NCBI RefSeq assembly: GCF_001425945.1
Contig: NZ_LMEB01000010.1
Location: forward strand, 218,342 to 282,341
Length of the DNA stretch: 64,000 bases
Direction: 5' to 3'
From: Brevundimonas sp. Root1279
GTDB taxonomy: Bacteria > Pseudomonadota > Alphaproteobacteria > Caulobacterales > Caulobacteraceae
Part shown: one piece after another, positions 53,225-61,296 of the stretch
How the letters are laid out: each line of letters starts with the position of its first letter
Position numbering within the stretch: the first letter of the stretch is position 1
Translations under genes and position numbers: made by a program
The notes under the pieces: model-generated
Told to the model about the DNA's origin: nothing
The model's database searches: none
The model's input: only the letters and a program-made list of their open reading frames with translations

Positions 53225-53676
53225 GATTGCAGCACCGTGCGGTCGATGCGGGACTCGATGATCCAGTGGCAGATCACCCCGACGACGCCGGCGAAGAGGC
53301 CGAGGAAGAACAGCAACGCAGCCTCGGCGAAACCGGGCGCAAGGACCGGCATCGGCACCGGCTCGCCCACGTTGGCGATGCCGACGAAGCCCATGAGCAG
53401 GACGAAGCTGGCGCCCAGGAGGCCCAGCAAGGGCCCGCCCATTCGAAGCGCGGACACAAAGGCGGAGCCGCCCGTCAGCCGTCGGCCGGCCGCCAGCTTC
53501 AGGCCGGTGACGATCACAGCGGCGAGCGCGGCGGCGACGAGCAGGATCATCAGGCTCTTCATCGTCGGCGCCGCATCGCCGAAGACGCCGGACAGGGTCA
53601 GCCTGGGGCCGGCCATCGCCAGGCCGGGGACGAAGGCGAGCGCCGAGCCGACGCCGAGAATGTGAGACGCACGCAT
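53221..53676 (-). CDS. Multi-TM membrane protein, MotA/TolQ-like
   Basis: The 151-aa protein has an N-terminal hydrophobic segment (about 7-24, ending LAMAGP), and three more (about 38-60, 77-100 and 116-140). The end APGFAEAALLFFLGLFAGVVGVICHWIIESRIDRTVL loosely follows the MotA/TolQ/ExbB pattern. ATG at 53676 with GGGAGG 6 nt upstream is clear. It takes the position where BlaR1 or another signalling protease would be expected for a BlaI operon, and its stop overlaps the repressor's start. Its role as the repressor's partner is inference. Confidence 0.72.
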   Translation of the reverse strand: MRASHILGVGSALAFVPGLAMAGPRLTLSGVFGDAAPTMKSLMILLVAAALAAVIVTGLKLAAGRRLTGGSAFVSALRMGGPLLGLLGASFVLLMGFVGIANVGEPVPMPVLAPGFAEAALLFFLGLFAGVVGVICHWIIESRIDRTVLQS

Positions 53677-53689
53677 GTGAAACCTCCCG

Positions 53690-53726
53690 ACTACGTTTGT
53701 AGTCAAGTTAGTTTACATGCGTAAAC
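53690..53726. promoter_or_regulatory. Twin BlaI-type operators
   Basis: Two perfect inverted repeats lie before the membrane protein/BlaI operon: ACTAC-GTTT-GTAGT (53690-53703) and GTTTAC-ATGC-GTAAAC (53711-53726). Both contain the TAC...GTA symmetry of BlaI/MecI sites. The second covers the region between -35 and -10, the first the likely start point. Confidence 0.6.
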
Positions 53727-53737
53727 TTTGCCGTCAA
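53710..53737 (-). promoter_or_regulatory. Candidate promoter of the BlaI operon
   Basis: On the minus strand TTGACG (53737-53732) and TAAACT (53715-53710) are 16 nt apart, overlapping the operator arms. The -35 lies in the last codons of the ymdB-like gene. Confidence 0.45.
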
Positions 53738-54558
53738 GTGACGCTTGGAATCGCCTGGCTCAGACGCCCGCCGACCCGGATCGGCTCGACCCTCGTGGCC
53801 AGGCCGGTCTTGTCGTCGGTCTCGACATAGACGCCGCAGATGGTCGCCGGGCCATGGGCCGGGGTGTAGCGGCCGCCCGACAAGCGAGTGGTGAAGCGCC
53901 GCAGGGGCTCTTCCTTCTCGTTGCCGATGACCGAGTCATAGTCGCAGCAGCCGCCGGCGTCGGTCTGATAGGCGGTGCCGCCCGGCAGGATCTGGCAATC
54001 GGCGGTCGGGACGTGGGTGTGGGTCCCGACGACCAGCGAGGCGCGGCCGTCGCAGAAATGGCCCATGGCCATCTTCTCGGAAGTGGCCTCACAGTGCATG
54101 TCGACGATGATGGCGTCGGCGGCCATGCCCATCGGGCAGGCGGCGAGCTCTTTCTCGACGGCGCTGAAGGGGCAGTCCATCGGGTCCATGTGCACGCGGC
54201 CCAGCACGTTCATGACCAGGACGGTCTTGCCGCTGTGGGTCTCGAACAGATTGGCCCCGGCGCCCGGCGCGTCCATCAGGCGCGGATAGTTGGCGGGCCG
54301 GATCAGGCGCGGCTCGCGCACGATGTAGGTCAGGGCCTCGCGCTGGTCCCAGCTGTGATTGCCCAGGGTCAGGCAGTCGGCGCCGGCCATGAACAGCTCG
54401 TTGGCCGTGTTCTCGGTGATGCCGAAGCCGCCGGCGGCGTTCTCGGCGTTGACCACTACGAAATCGAGCTTCAGGTCGCGCTTGAGCCCGGGCAGGTGGT
54501 CGCTCAGGCCGTCACGGCCGGACTTGCCCACTACGTCGCCGAAAAACGCCAGTCTCAT
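53734..54558 (-). CDS. YmdB-type metallophosphoesterase (TIGR00282-like)
   Basis: This 274-aa enzyme has the dimetal phosphoesterase motifs FFGDVVGKSGRD, VVVNAENAAGG, LGNHSWDQRE, DMHCEATSEK and GTHTHVPTAD, matching the YmdB/TIGR00282 family, which hydrolyses 2',3'-cAMP and affects biofilm formation in Bacillus. Role here is inferred from the family only. It starts 10 nt after the 5-formyltetrahydrofolate cyclo-ligase stop, forming an operon with it and the upstream 6S RNA. Confidence 0.92.
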   Translation of the reverse strand: MRLAFFGDVVGKSGRDGLSDHLPGLKRDLKLDFVVVNAENAAGGFGITENTANELFMAGADCLTLGNHSWDQREALTYIVREPRLIRPANYPRLMDAPGAGANLFETHSGKTVLVMNVLGRVHMDPMDCPFSAVEKELAACPMGMAADAIIVDMHCEATSEKMAMGHFCDGRASLVVGTHTHVPTADCQILPGGTAYQTDAGGCCDYDSVIGNEKEEPLRRFTTRLSGGRYTPAHGPATICGVYVETDDKTGLATRVEPIRVGGRLSQAIPSVT

Positions 54559-54568
54559 ACGGTCTGCC

Positions 54569-55114
54569 TCATGGGAGCGCTCTATAGCCCTTCTCGGTCA
54601 GAACGCCATGCAAAGGCATGTCGTGCGGTTCGGCATGGACCCGCGGGACCTCCTGGCCGGCGTAGGCGCAGCCGACGCGGGTCGTCGCGGGCCGGGCGGC
54701 GAAGGTGCGGTCGTAGTAGCCGCCCCCCTGCCCCAGGCGCAGGCCCGAGGCGTCGAAGGCCAGAAGGGGCGTGAGGATCAGGTCTGGCTCGACCTCTTCG
54801 GCCAGCGACAGGGGCGCGGGCACGCCGGCCAAATCCAGCTCGAGGGGCTCGCCCGGCGACCAGCGGCGGAAAACCATGGGCGAGGCCAGCTCGACCACCA
54901 CCGGCAGGCACAGGGTGCGACCCTGGGCGGCAAGAGCCAGCGACAGGGCGTCGAGATCGAGCTCCGATCCGATGGCGCGGTAGACGGCGACGAGGGCCCC
55001 CGCCGGCAGCTGGTCGGCATGCTCGGCGACCCGTGCGGCCGCCTCGGGATCGAGCCCGGCGAGACGCTTGCGCGTGGCGCGCATGGCGGCGCGGAGCTCG
55101 TGCTTGTCGGTCAT
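54569..55114 (-). CDS. 5-formyltetrahydrofolate cyclo-ligase
   Basis: A 181-aa enzyme (Fau/YgfA type) converting 5-formyl-THF to 5,10-methenyl-THF with ATP. It begins TDKHELRAAMRATRKRLAG, with the basic ATP-binding region, and carries DLILTPLLAFDASGLRLGQGGGYYDRTFA, the signature GxGxGYYDR. ATG at 55114 is preferred; one at 55132 lies in frame. 6S RNA is encoded directly upstream on the same strand, the classic ssrS-ygfA order. It is followed by the ymdB-like gene. Confidence 0.95.
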   Translation of the reverse strand: MTDKHELRAAMRATRKRLAGLDPEAAARVAEHADQLPAGALVAVYRAIGSELDLDALSLALAAQGRTLCLPVVVELASPMVFRRWSPGEPLELDLAGVPAPLSLAEEVEPDLILTPLLAFDASGLRLGQGGGYYDRTFAARPATTRVGCAYAGQEVPRVHAEPHDMPLHGVLTEKGYRALP

Positions 55115-55169
55115 GACGGAGAGGTAGCGCATTGGGCGGGCTGAAGTCGCCCCCTCCACCGCTTCGCAG

Positions 55170-55189
55170 TCCCCCTCCCCAGAGGGGGA
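55170..55189. repeat. C/G-rich hairpin between 6S RNA and cyclo-ligase gene
   Basis: TCCCCCTC-CCCA-GAGGGGGA forms a perfect 8-bp stem. It belongs to the same class of C/G-rich palindromes as the mosaic elements and could trim or terminate the 6S transcript. The stretch around it (55115-55260) has no gene. Confidence 0.5.
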
Positions 55190-55260
55190 GGAATGCGCTC
55201 AAGCAGCGAGCGACCGCGTCGCGAGCGATAGCGCCCCAAAAAGAAGGAAAGGGTGGCGGC

Positions 55261-55412
55261 GCCGCAAGAACCGTGAGGGACGGTTTTAATCCTCTCGGAC
55301 CTGGGTAGCCAGGTGGGCTCCGTGTGCCCGGGCCCTCGAGCCCAAACAGGGACAGATCCCTTCGAGTGAATTAAGGTCGCGAGGATAAGTTGCCCTCGAC
55401 GTGAGCCGCAGC
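55261..55412 (-). ncRNA. ssrS: 6S RNA
   Basis: The minus strand of this 152-nt interval folds as a 6S-like rod: closing pairs GCUGC with GCGGC, GAGGG with CCCUC, AUCCUC with GAGGAU, a large central bubble, and a terminal stem GGGCUC with GAGCCC. A hairpin ACCUGG-CUAC-CCAGGU sits on the 3' side of the bubble, as in alphaproteobacterial 6S RNAs. It lies just upstream of the cyclo-ligase gene, matching the conserved ssrS-ygfA order. 6S RNA binds housekeeping RNA polymerase and mimics an open promoter. Ends are approximate. Confidence 0.85.
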
Positions 55413-55493
55413 AGGACCCGCCGTCGGACAAGATAGGCGCGACGCCTTCGCCCCACAAGCGTTAGGGTCGACAGATCACCGTCGGAGCACCCC

Positions 55494-55874
55494 ATGAGTC
55501 TGCTGAACGCCCTGATGGGCAACGCCAACGTCGTCGACGCCGCCACCGTCCAGTCCGAGTTCGCCAGCGCCTTCATCGAGGGCGAGAAGGTCGAGCACGC
55601 CTACAAGCTGGTGCGCGACGTGATCATCTTCACCAACCTGCGCCTGCTGCTCGTCGACAAGCAGGGCATGAGCGGCAAGAAGACCGAGCTGCACTCGATC
55701 CCCTACGCCAAGATCAGCCATTTCAGCGTCGAGACAGCCGGGTCACTGGACCTGGACTCGGAGCTGAAGGTCGCCCTGGCGGGCGGCGTAGTGTTCAGCA
55801 AGACCTTCGGGCGCGGCGTGGACATCAACGACGTCCAGCGCGTCCTGGCCAACTATGTGCTGAAGGCGGCCTGA
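55494..55874 (+). CDS. Bacterial PH-domain protein
   Basis: This 126-aa protein matches the bacterial pleckstrin-homology family (bPH, YozO-like): residues 30-126 carry the strand pattern LVRDVIIFTNLRLLLVDKQGMSGKKTELHSIPYAKISHFSVETAGSLDLDSELKVAL, closing with the C-terminal helix DVQRVLANYVL. Function is unknown; it likely binds proteins. It is divergent from 6S RNA. Its last 132 nt overlap, in the opposite direction, the C-terminal extension of the SDR-type gene. Confidence 0.88.
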   Translation: MSLLNALMGNANVVDAATVQSEFASAFIEGEKVEHAYKLVRDVIIFTNLRLLLVDKQGMSGKKTELHSIPYAKISHFSVETAGSLDLDSELKVALAGGVVFSKTFGRGVDINDVQRVLANYVLKAA

Positions 55875-57326
55875 CGCCACGACCGGGCGCGCGCCGACGA
55901 TAGCTCGGAGCGCGCCGTCCAGGCTCGGATGACGGTAGCGGAAGCCCGTCGCCAGGGCCTTGGCGGGCAGGATGCGCTGTCCGCCCAGCAACAGTTCGTC
56001 GGCGAAATCGCCCAGGGCCAGCTGCAGCGGCAGGGCCGGCGCGACCAACAACGCGGGGCGACCGAGCGCCTTGCCGAGCGTGTGGGCGAACACCCTGCTT
56101 GTGACCGCCTCAGGCGCAACGGCGTTGAGCGGCCCCGCGACGCGCCTCTCGGCCACGGCGTGCAGGATCATCCGCACGCAGTCGTCCAGCGCGATCCAAG
56201 ACATCCACTGACGTCCCGCCCCCATCGGCCCGCCGAGTCCGAACTCGAACGGGGTGAGCAGCCGGCTGAGCATGCCGCCCTCGACGCCCAGCACCAGGCC
56301 GATGCGCACGGTGACCACGCGGACGCCGAGCGCTTCGACCGGGGCGGCGGCCTTTTCCCAGGCGTGGCACAGGCGATGGCTGAAGCAGGGCCGGGAGTCG
56401 CCGGTCTCGTCGAGCGGCGCGTCGTCGCGCAGGCCGTACCAGCCGATCGCCGAGCCGCTGACCAGCACCTCGGGAGGGGTCTCCAGTCGGGCGATCAAGC
56501 GGCGCACCTCGCGGGTGACCTTGAGGCGCGACAGGAGGATGCGACGGCGCTTGGCAAGGGTCCAGAAGCCGTCGCTGATCGGCTCTCCGGCCAGGTTGAT
56601 GACGCCGTCGATACGGGCGTCGTGGGCGATCTGGCTGAGGTCGGTGACGATGCGGACGGGCGCCGGCAGGCCCGCGGTCGCGGGACTGCGCACCAGGGCG
56701 GTGACCTCGTGCCCCGCGCCGGCGAGGGCGGCGACCAGGCGGCGGCCGATGAAGCCGGTGGCGCCGGTGATCAGGATGTGGCGGCGGCCGGGCAGTTCGC
56801 GGCCCATGGCCGCGGCCGGGGGTTGGACCAGCCGTTCCGACCGACCCGAGGCGGCGAGGTCGCGAAGGCCGAACAGGCAGACGCCGACCGCGGCGACGCT
56901 GGCCATCAGGCTCCACAGGCCGTGGCTGACTGTCGCCAACCCGGTCGGCTGTCCCGCCCACTCGATCAGGCGGGGGGCCAGCAGGGCCAGGATGGCGCCG
57001 TAGTTCAGCGCCAGCAGGGTGTGGGTGACCCGCTCGCTCGCGGGCAGGCGGCGGGTGCGGTCCTCCTCTACGAAGTCGGTCAGGGTGATGATCACCTCGA
57101 CGACGAGCAGGCCCCCGATGGCTATGGCCAGCAGCCCCTTGGGCTCGGCCCAGGCGATGAGCAGGAACAAGGCCGCATAAATGAGGTTGCGGACCCCGTG
57201 CAGCCTGAGCTCGGCCTTCTGCGACGGCCGCCAGGCCAGGCGCTCGGTCAGCTCGTGGTGGAACAGGGTGTCGAAGCCGCCCATGACGATCTGGAGGGCG
57301 AGGAGGGTCCAGAGCACGTCGGTCAT
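55743..57326 (-). CDS. TIGR01777-type SDR fused to DoxX-like membrane domain
   Basis: The 527-aa protein has an N-terminal membrane part with about four helices (1-165; starts VLWTLLALQIVMGGFDTLFHHELTERL) and a C-terminal extended-SDR domain (about 180-480) with the NAD(P) motif ILITGATGFIGRRLVAALAGAGHEV, the GSAIGWYG active-site Tyr and the late ALATGFRYRHPSLDGALRAIV. This fits TIGR01777 epimerases. The last 44 residues run beyond that domain's usual end and are encoded antisense to the PH-domain gene. It is the last gene of a GbsR/DUF4166/SDR operon. Confidence 0.9.
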   Translation of the reverse strand: MTDVLWTLLALQIVMGGFDTLFHHELTERLAWRPSQKAELRLHGVRNLIYAALFLLIAWAEPKGLLAIAIGGLLVVEVIITLTDFVEEDRTRRLPASERVTHTLLALNYGAILALLAPRLIEWAGQPTGLATVSHGLWSLMASVAAVGVCLFGLRDLAASGRSERLVQPPAAAMGRELPGRRHILITGATGFIGRRLVAALAGAGHEVTALVRSPATAGLPAPVRIVTDLSQIAHDARIDGVINLAGEPISDGFWTLAKRRRILLSRLKVTREVRRLIARLETPPEVLVSGSAIGWYGLRDDAPLDETGDSRPCFSHRLCHAWEKAAAPVEALGVRVVTVRIGLVLGVEGGMLSRLLTPFEFGLGGPMGAGRQWMSWIALDDCVRMILHAVAERRVAGPLNAVAPEAVTSRVFAHTLGKALGRPALLVAPALPLQLALGDFADELLLGGQRILPAKALATGFRYRHPSLDGALRAIVGARPVVASGRLQHIVGQDALDVVDVHAAPEGLAEHYAARQGDLQLRVQVQ

Positions 57327-57327
57327 G

Positions 57328-57984
57328 TCAGTCGTCCTGGAAAACCGCTTCCTGGCCGAGGAGCCGGCCGAGCAGCGGGTGGTCGAGCGCCAGGGTGAAG
57401 GCGAAGCGGCCCTCGCCCAGGTCGCGGTGAGTGATGGTGAGGCGCCCGGGCTCGGCCCAGTGCGGCAGGCGGATGCGCAGGCTCAGGACGGTCGCGAAAT
57501 AGAAGGCGCTGCGGAACACCAGGGCGCCGTCCTCGGCCCCGACGGTCAGGGCCATGCCGACCCCGGCGCCGACGTGCTCCTCGAGGCCGGTCGGGCCGGC
57601 GAAGCGCTTGGCGGAATGGATGACCTGCGGGAAGCCGCCGGGCCGGACGTACAGCCGGCTCCACACCTGACCCTGGCCGACCCGGTCCTCGGTGACGGCG
57701 ACCACGCCCGGCCCGGGCTCGAACACCAGCGGCAGGGGCGCGCCGATCATTCGGGTGATCTGGGCCAGCAGCCGGCCCCAGACATTGGCGGTCACGGCGG
57801 TGACGGCCCCGCGGTAGACCACGGCCGCCCCGCCCGCCATCCGCTTGGAGAAGCGCCGGCGCACCGCGGCGGGCAGGCTGGCCCAGTCGGCGGCGGGGAG
57901 CAGGGCCCGGAAGCGAAGGTCGGCGAGATCGCCCTCCGGCCGGACGATCCCGTCGTCCTCGATGATCGCGACCGCAGCCCCCAT
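57328..57984 (-). CDS. DUF4166 protein
   Basis: This 218-aa protein matches DUF4166 (FRALLPAADWASLPAAVRRRFSKRMAGG and LIGRPLPL-like ITRMIGAPLPLVFEPGPGVVAV, with W-S-R-L-Y and FRSAFYFATVL later). DUF4166 is usually found next to or fused with saccharopine-dehydrogenase- or SDR-type proteins, as here; its reaction is unknown. It sits 1 nt before the SDR start and 18 nt after the GbsR-type gene, making a tight three-gene operon. No signal peptide is seen. Confidence 0.88.
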   Translation of the reverse strand: MGAAVAIIEDDGIVRPEGDLADLRFRALLPAADWASLPAAVRRRFSKRMAGGAAVVYRGAVTAVTANVWGRLLAQITRMIGAPLPLVFEPGPGVVAVTEDRVGQGQVWSRLYVRPGGFPQVIHSAKRFAGPTGLEEHVGAGVGMALTVGAEDGALVFRSAFYFATVLSLRIRLPHWAEPGRLTITHRDLGEGRFAFTLALDHPLLGRLLGQEAVFQDD

Positions 57985-58002
57985 GGTCCCCTCCCCCTCG
58001 CT

Positions 58003-58545
58003 CTACTTGCCGCCGGGGATGAGCGCCGCGATGCGGGCGCCCAGCTTCAGCAACGCCATCAGCTTGGGCCGGGCCACCGTGGTGATCTGCCCGTACCAGC
58101 GGTCGATGGTCTCGGTGAATTCCAGCATGTCCTTGAGCCGCTTGAGGGCCACGGGGGACACCTTCGGATCGGTCTCGGCCTCGGCGACGCAGGCGCGCAG
58201 GGTCTCGACCGCGGGGTCGATCTCCTTGGCCTTGCGCCCGGCGGCGATGCGCGAGGCGACCTCCCAGACGTCGGTCTCGGCCTCAAAATGATCGCGGCGA
58301 TCGCCCTTGATCGGGACGCGTCGGATCAGGTTCCAGTTCTGCAACTCCTTGAGGGAGTTGGAGACGTTGGAGCGGGCCATCTCCAGGGCGTTGGCGATGT
58401 CCTCCGCGGTCATCGGCGCGTCGGCCGTCATCAGCAGGGCGTGGATCTGGGCGACGCTGCGGTTGACGCCCCAGTAAGCGCCCATGTCGCCCCAGTGGAG
58501 GACGAAGCGCTCGATGGATCCGGGAAGTTTCGTAATTTCTGTCAT
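58003..58545 (-). CDS. GbsR/MarR-family regulator
   Basis: A 180-aa winged-helix regulator of the GbsR type: SIERFVLHWGDMGAYWGVNRSVAQIHALLMTADAPMTAEDIANALEMARSNVSNSLKELQNWNLIRRVPIKGDRRDHFEAE, then a helical C-terminal dimerisation part. GbsR proteins bind choline or related ligands in Bacillus; the ligand here is unknown. It is the first gene of the operon and its operator spans its own start codon. ATG at 58545 fits the promoter geometry; GTG at 58563 lies before the likely transcription start. Confidence 0.9.
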   Translation of the reverse strand: MTEITKLPGSIERFVLHWGDMGAYWGVNRSVAQIHALLMTADAPMTAEDIANALEMARSNVSNSLKELQNWNLIRRVPIKGDRRDHFEAETDVWEVASRIAAGRKAKEIDPAVETLRACVAEAETDPKVSPVALKRLKDMLEFTETIDRWYGQITTVARPKLMALLKLGARIAALIPGGK

Positions 58546-58554
58546 GACAGAAAT
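58535..58554. promoter_or_regulatory. 20-bp perfect palindrome over the GbsR start codon
   Basis: ATTTCTGTCATGACAGAAAT is a perfect 20-bp palindrome centred on the ATG of the GbsR-type gene. It is the obvious operator for autoregulation, placed at the predicted transcription start. Confidence 0.75.
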
Positions 58555-58580
58555 ATCAGACACAACGAGACGCGAGTCAA
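58552..58580 (-). promoter_or_regulatory. Candidate promoter of a leaderless GbsR transcript
   Basis: On the minus strand TTGACT (58580-58575) and GATATT (58557-58552) are separated by 17 nt. Only 6 nt separate the -10 from the ATG, so transcription would start at or within one base of the start codon; no ribosome site is present. Confidence 0.5.
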
Positions 58581-58632
58581 GCGGCGGTGAAGCTTGCGCA
58601 ACAGGCCTGGGGTTGGGGCGATCGCCCGAGGC

Positions 58633-58947
58633 TCAGAGGCCCTGGGCGATCTTCTCGAGGCGCGCAGCCACGGCGTTGAGCGCCTCGGCGACGCCGTCGT
58701 TGGCGGCGCTCGCAGCCGGCGCGGGCTCGGCGGCGGGATTGGCCAGCCGGGCCTCGTGCAGTTCATCGGCCAGCAGCAGACCGGCCATCAGGAAGAGGCG
58801 GATGTCGCCGACGTGACCGACCTCGCCCGCGACCTGGCGGACGTGGCCGTCGAACTGTTTGGCCAGGATGCGGACCCGCTCCTCCTGCCCGTCGGCGCAA
58901 CCCACGGCGTAGGGGCGGCCGTTGATCTCGACGGTGACCGTGGCCAT
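58633..58947 (-). CDS. zapA: Cell division protein ZapA
   Basis: A 104-aa ZapA-type protein that promotes FtsZ bundling at the division site. It opens ATVTVEINGRPYAVGCADGQEERVRILAKQFDGHVRQV, the conserved ZapA strand-helix, and the C-terminal part forms a long coiled-coil helix (EALNAVAARLEKIAQGL). It overlaps the preceding gene by TGATG. Gene order (hypothetical, zapA, divergent tkt) is the one commonly seen in Caulobacteraceae as far as I recall. Confidence 0.92.
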   Translation of the reverse strand: MATVTVEINGRPYAVGCADGQEERVRILAKQFDGHVRQVAGEVGHVGDIRLFLMAGLLLADELHEARLANPAAEPAPAASAANDGVAEALNAVAARLEKIAQGL

Positions 58948-59204
58948 CAGCGCCCCTCCTGCTCGGCCAGGGTCTGGCGGATGGCGTCGGCGGCGCGGGT
59001 CAGGGCGTCGGCGGCGTCGCGGCCGGCGGACTCGAGCTCGTGGATGCGGGCGCGGTCGGACTCGCTGGAGGGTCGCGGCGCGAACAGGTCGTCCTCGGAC
59101 ACACGCCCGGCGCCCGCGGCCTTGCTCTTCAAGTCGAGCAGGCGGCGTTCGAGCAGGGCGAGGGCGCGATCGACGCGATCCTTGGCGGCCGTTGCAGCAT
59201 CCAT
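58947..59204 (-). CDS. Coiled-coil hypothetical protein upstream of zapA
   Basis: This 85-aa protein is helical and charged (ALALLERRLLDLKSKAAG... and ARIHELESAGRDAADALTRAADAIRQTLAEQ), with heptad-like leucine spacing suggesting a coiled coil, as in DUF4164 proteins. Its stop overlaps the zapA start, so they are translated together; in this context a division-related role is possible. ATG at 59204 marks the true start; a longer frame upstream is antisense to tkt. Confidence 0.82.
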   Translation of the reverse strand: MDAATAAKDRVDRALALLERRLLDLKSKAAGAGRVSEDDLFAPRPSSESDRARIHELESAGRDAADALTRAADAIRQTLAEQEGR

Positions 59205-59301
59205 ACGGTCAGAACCTCCAGAATCCGTATAGAACCCGCGCGCGCGTCGGGGTAAAGCGGCGCGCCTCCCTTTTTCCGCCTCCCCACATAAAGGTCTCCC
59301 C

Positions 59302-61296
59302 GTGACCGACGCCAGCACCGTATCCGAAAAAGCCTCTCCGAAGCAGATGGCCGACGCGATCCGCGTCCTGGCCATGGACGGCGTCGAGAAGGCCAAGAGC
59401 GGCCACCCCGGCATGCCGATGGGCATGGCCGACGTGGCGACGGTGCTGTTCTCCAAATTCCTGAAGTTCGACGCGAGCCGCCCCGACTGGGCCGACCGCG
59501 ACCGCTTCATCCTGTCGGCCGGCCACGGCTCGATGCTGATCTACGCCCTGCTGCACCTGACCGGCTACAAGGCGGCGACCAAGGAAGAGCTGTCGAACTT
59601 CCGCCAGTGGGGCTCCAAGACCGCCGGCCATCCCGAGTACGGCCACATGCCGGGCGTCGAGGTCACCACCGGCCCGCTGGGCCAGGGCCTGGCCACCTCG
59701 GTCGGCTTCGCCATGGCTGAGCGCCACCTGGCCGCCAAATACGGCGCCGACCTGGTCGACCACCGCACCTGGGTCGTCGCCGGCGACGGCTGCCTGATGG
59801 AAGGCGTCTCGCAGGAGGCCATCACCCTGGCCGGCCGCTATCAGCTGAACAAGCTGACCGTGCTGTGGGACGACAATGAGATCACCATCGACGGCAAGGT
59901 GTCGCTGTCGGACGCCACCGACCAGAAGGCGCGCTTCAAGGCCGCCGGCTGGGCCGTGAAGGCCGTCGACGGCCACGACATGAAGGCCGTCAAGTCGGCG
60001 CTGCAGTGGGCGACCCGCCAGGACAAGCCGACGCTGATCGCCTGCAAGACCAAGATCGGCAAGGGCGCCGCCACCATGGAAGGCAGCCACAAGACCCACG
60101 GCGCGGCGCTGGGCGCGGCCGAGATCGCCGCCACCCGCCTGGGCCTGGCCTGGGAGCACGAGCCCTTCGAACTGCCGCAGAACGTCGACAAGGCCTGGAA
60201 GAAGGTCGGTCGCCGCGGCGCCGCGGTGCGCAAGGCCTGGGAAGCCCGCCTGGCCGCCTCGCCGCAGGCCGCGGACTTCACCCGCGCCATGAACGGCGAC
60301 CTGCCCGAGGGCGCCTTCGCCAAGCTCGACGCCAAGATCGCCGAACTGGTCGAGACCAAGCCGGCCCAGGCCACCCGCCAGTCGTCGGGCGCCGCCCTGG
60401 ACGAGCTGTTCGGCGCCATCCCGGAACTGATCGGCGGCTCGGCCGACCTGACCGGCTCGAACAACACCTTCGTCAAGAACACCCCGATCTTCGACGCCCC
60501 GACCTATGAGGGCCGGTACATCAACTACGGCATCCGCGAGTTCGGCATGGCCGCCACGATGAACGGCCTGGCGCTGCACGGCGGGGTCATCCCCTACGGC
60601 GGCACGTTCATGGTGTTCGCCGACTACAGCCGCCCGGCCATCCGCCTCGGCGCCCTGATGGGGGTGCGCGCCATCCACGTGCTGACGCACGACTCCATCG
60701 GCCTGGGCGAGGACGGCCCGACCCACCAGCCGGTCGAGCACCTGGCCGCCCTGCGCGCCATCCCGAACCTGCTGGTCTTCCGCCCGGCCGACACGGTCGA
60801 GGCCATGGAGTGCTGGAAGCTGGCGCTGCAGCACAAGACCACGCCGTCGGCCCTGGCCCTGTCGCGGCAGAAGACCGCCGCCGTGCGCGTCACGGCCGCG
60901 ACGGAGAACCTGTCGGCCAAGGGCGCCTATGAACTGCGCGCCGCCAACGGCGAAGCCAAGGTCACCCTGTTCGCCACCGGCACCGAAGTGCCCCTGGCGC
61001 TGGCCGCGGCGGATCAGCTGGAAGCCGACGGCGCCCCGACCCGGGTGGTCTCGGTCCCCTGCTTCGAGCTGTTCGAGCAGCAGGACGCCAAATACCAGGC
61101 CTCGGTGATCGGCCGCGGCACCGTCCGCGTCGCCGTCGAGGCCGCCCTCAAGCAGGGCTGGGAGCGCTTCATCGGCGAGGACGGCGCCTTCGTCGGCATG
61201 ACCGGCTTCGGCGCCTCGGCCCCGGCCGAAGTCCTGTACGAGAAGTTCGGGATCACCACCGAGGCGGTGGTCGCGGCGGTCAAGGCGCGGCTTTGA
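59302..61296 (+). CDS. tkt: Transketolase
   Basis: The 664-aa thiamine-diphosphate enzyme transfers two-carbon units between sugar phosphates in the pentose phosphate pathway. It has the N-terminal TPP region with [35 protein letters not shown] and the cofactor motif [13 protein letters not shown], the middle domain with [23 protein letters not shown] and a C-terminal domain with [16 protein letters not shown]. Length and motifs are typical. The following esterase gene overlaps its stop by TTGA. Confidence 0.98.
   Translation: MTDASTVSEKASPKQMADAIRVLAMDGVEKAKSGHPGMPMGMADVATVLFSKFLKFDASRPDWADRDRFILSAGHGSMLIYALLHLTGYKAATKEELSNFRQWGSKTAGHPEYGHMPGVEVTTGPLGQGLATSVGFAMAERHLAAKYGADLVDHRTWVVAGDGCLMEGVSQEAITLAGRYQLNKLTVLWDDNEITIDGKVSLSDATDQKARFKAAGWAVKAVDGHDMKAVKSALQWATRQDKPTLIACKTKIGKGAATMEGSHKTHGAALGAAEIAATRLGLAWEHEPFELPQNVDKAWKKVGRRGAAVRKAWEARLAASPQAADFTRAMNGDLPEGAFAKLDAKIAELVETKPAQATRQSSGAALDELFGAIPELIGGSADLTGSNNTFVKNTPIFDAPTYEGRYINYGIREFGMAATMNGLALHGGVIPYGGTFMVFADYSRPAIRLGALMGVRAIHVLTHDSIGLGEDGPTHQPVEHLAALRAIPNLLVFRPADTVEAMECWKLALQHKTTPSALALSRQKTAAVRVTAATENLSAKGAYELRAANGEAKVTLFATGTEVPLALAAADQLEADGAPTRVVSVPCFELFEQQDAKYQASVIGRGTVRVAVEAALKQGWERFIGEDGAFVGMTGFGASAPAEVLYEKFGITTEAVVAAVKARL

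Noticed and set aside
59203..59230. ATACGG/CCGTAT inverted repeat between tkt and the zapA operon
   Set aside because: Short arms with a 16-nt gap occur often by chance; no supporting context.
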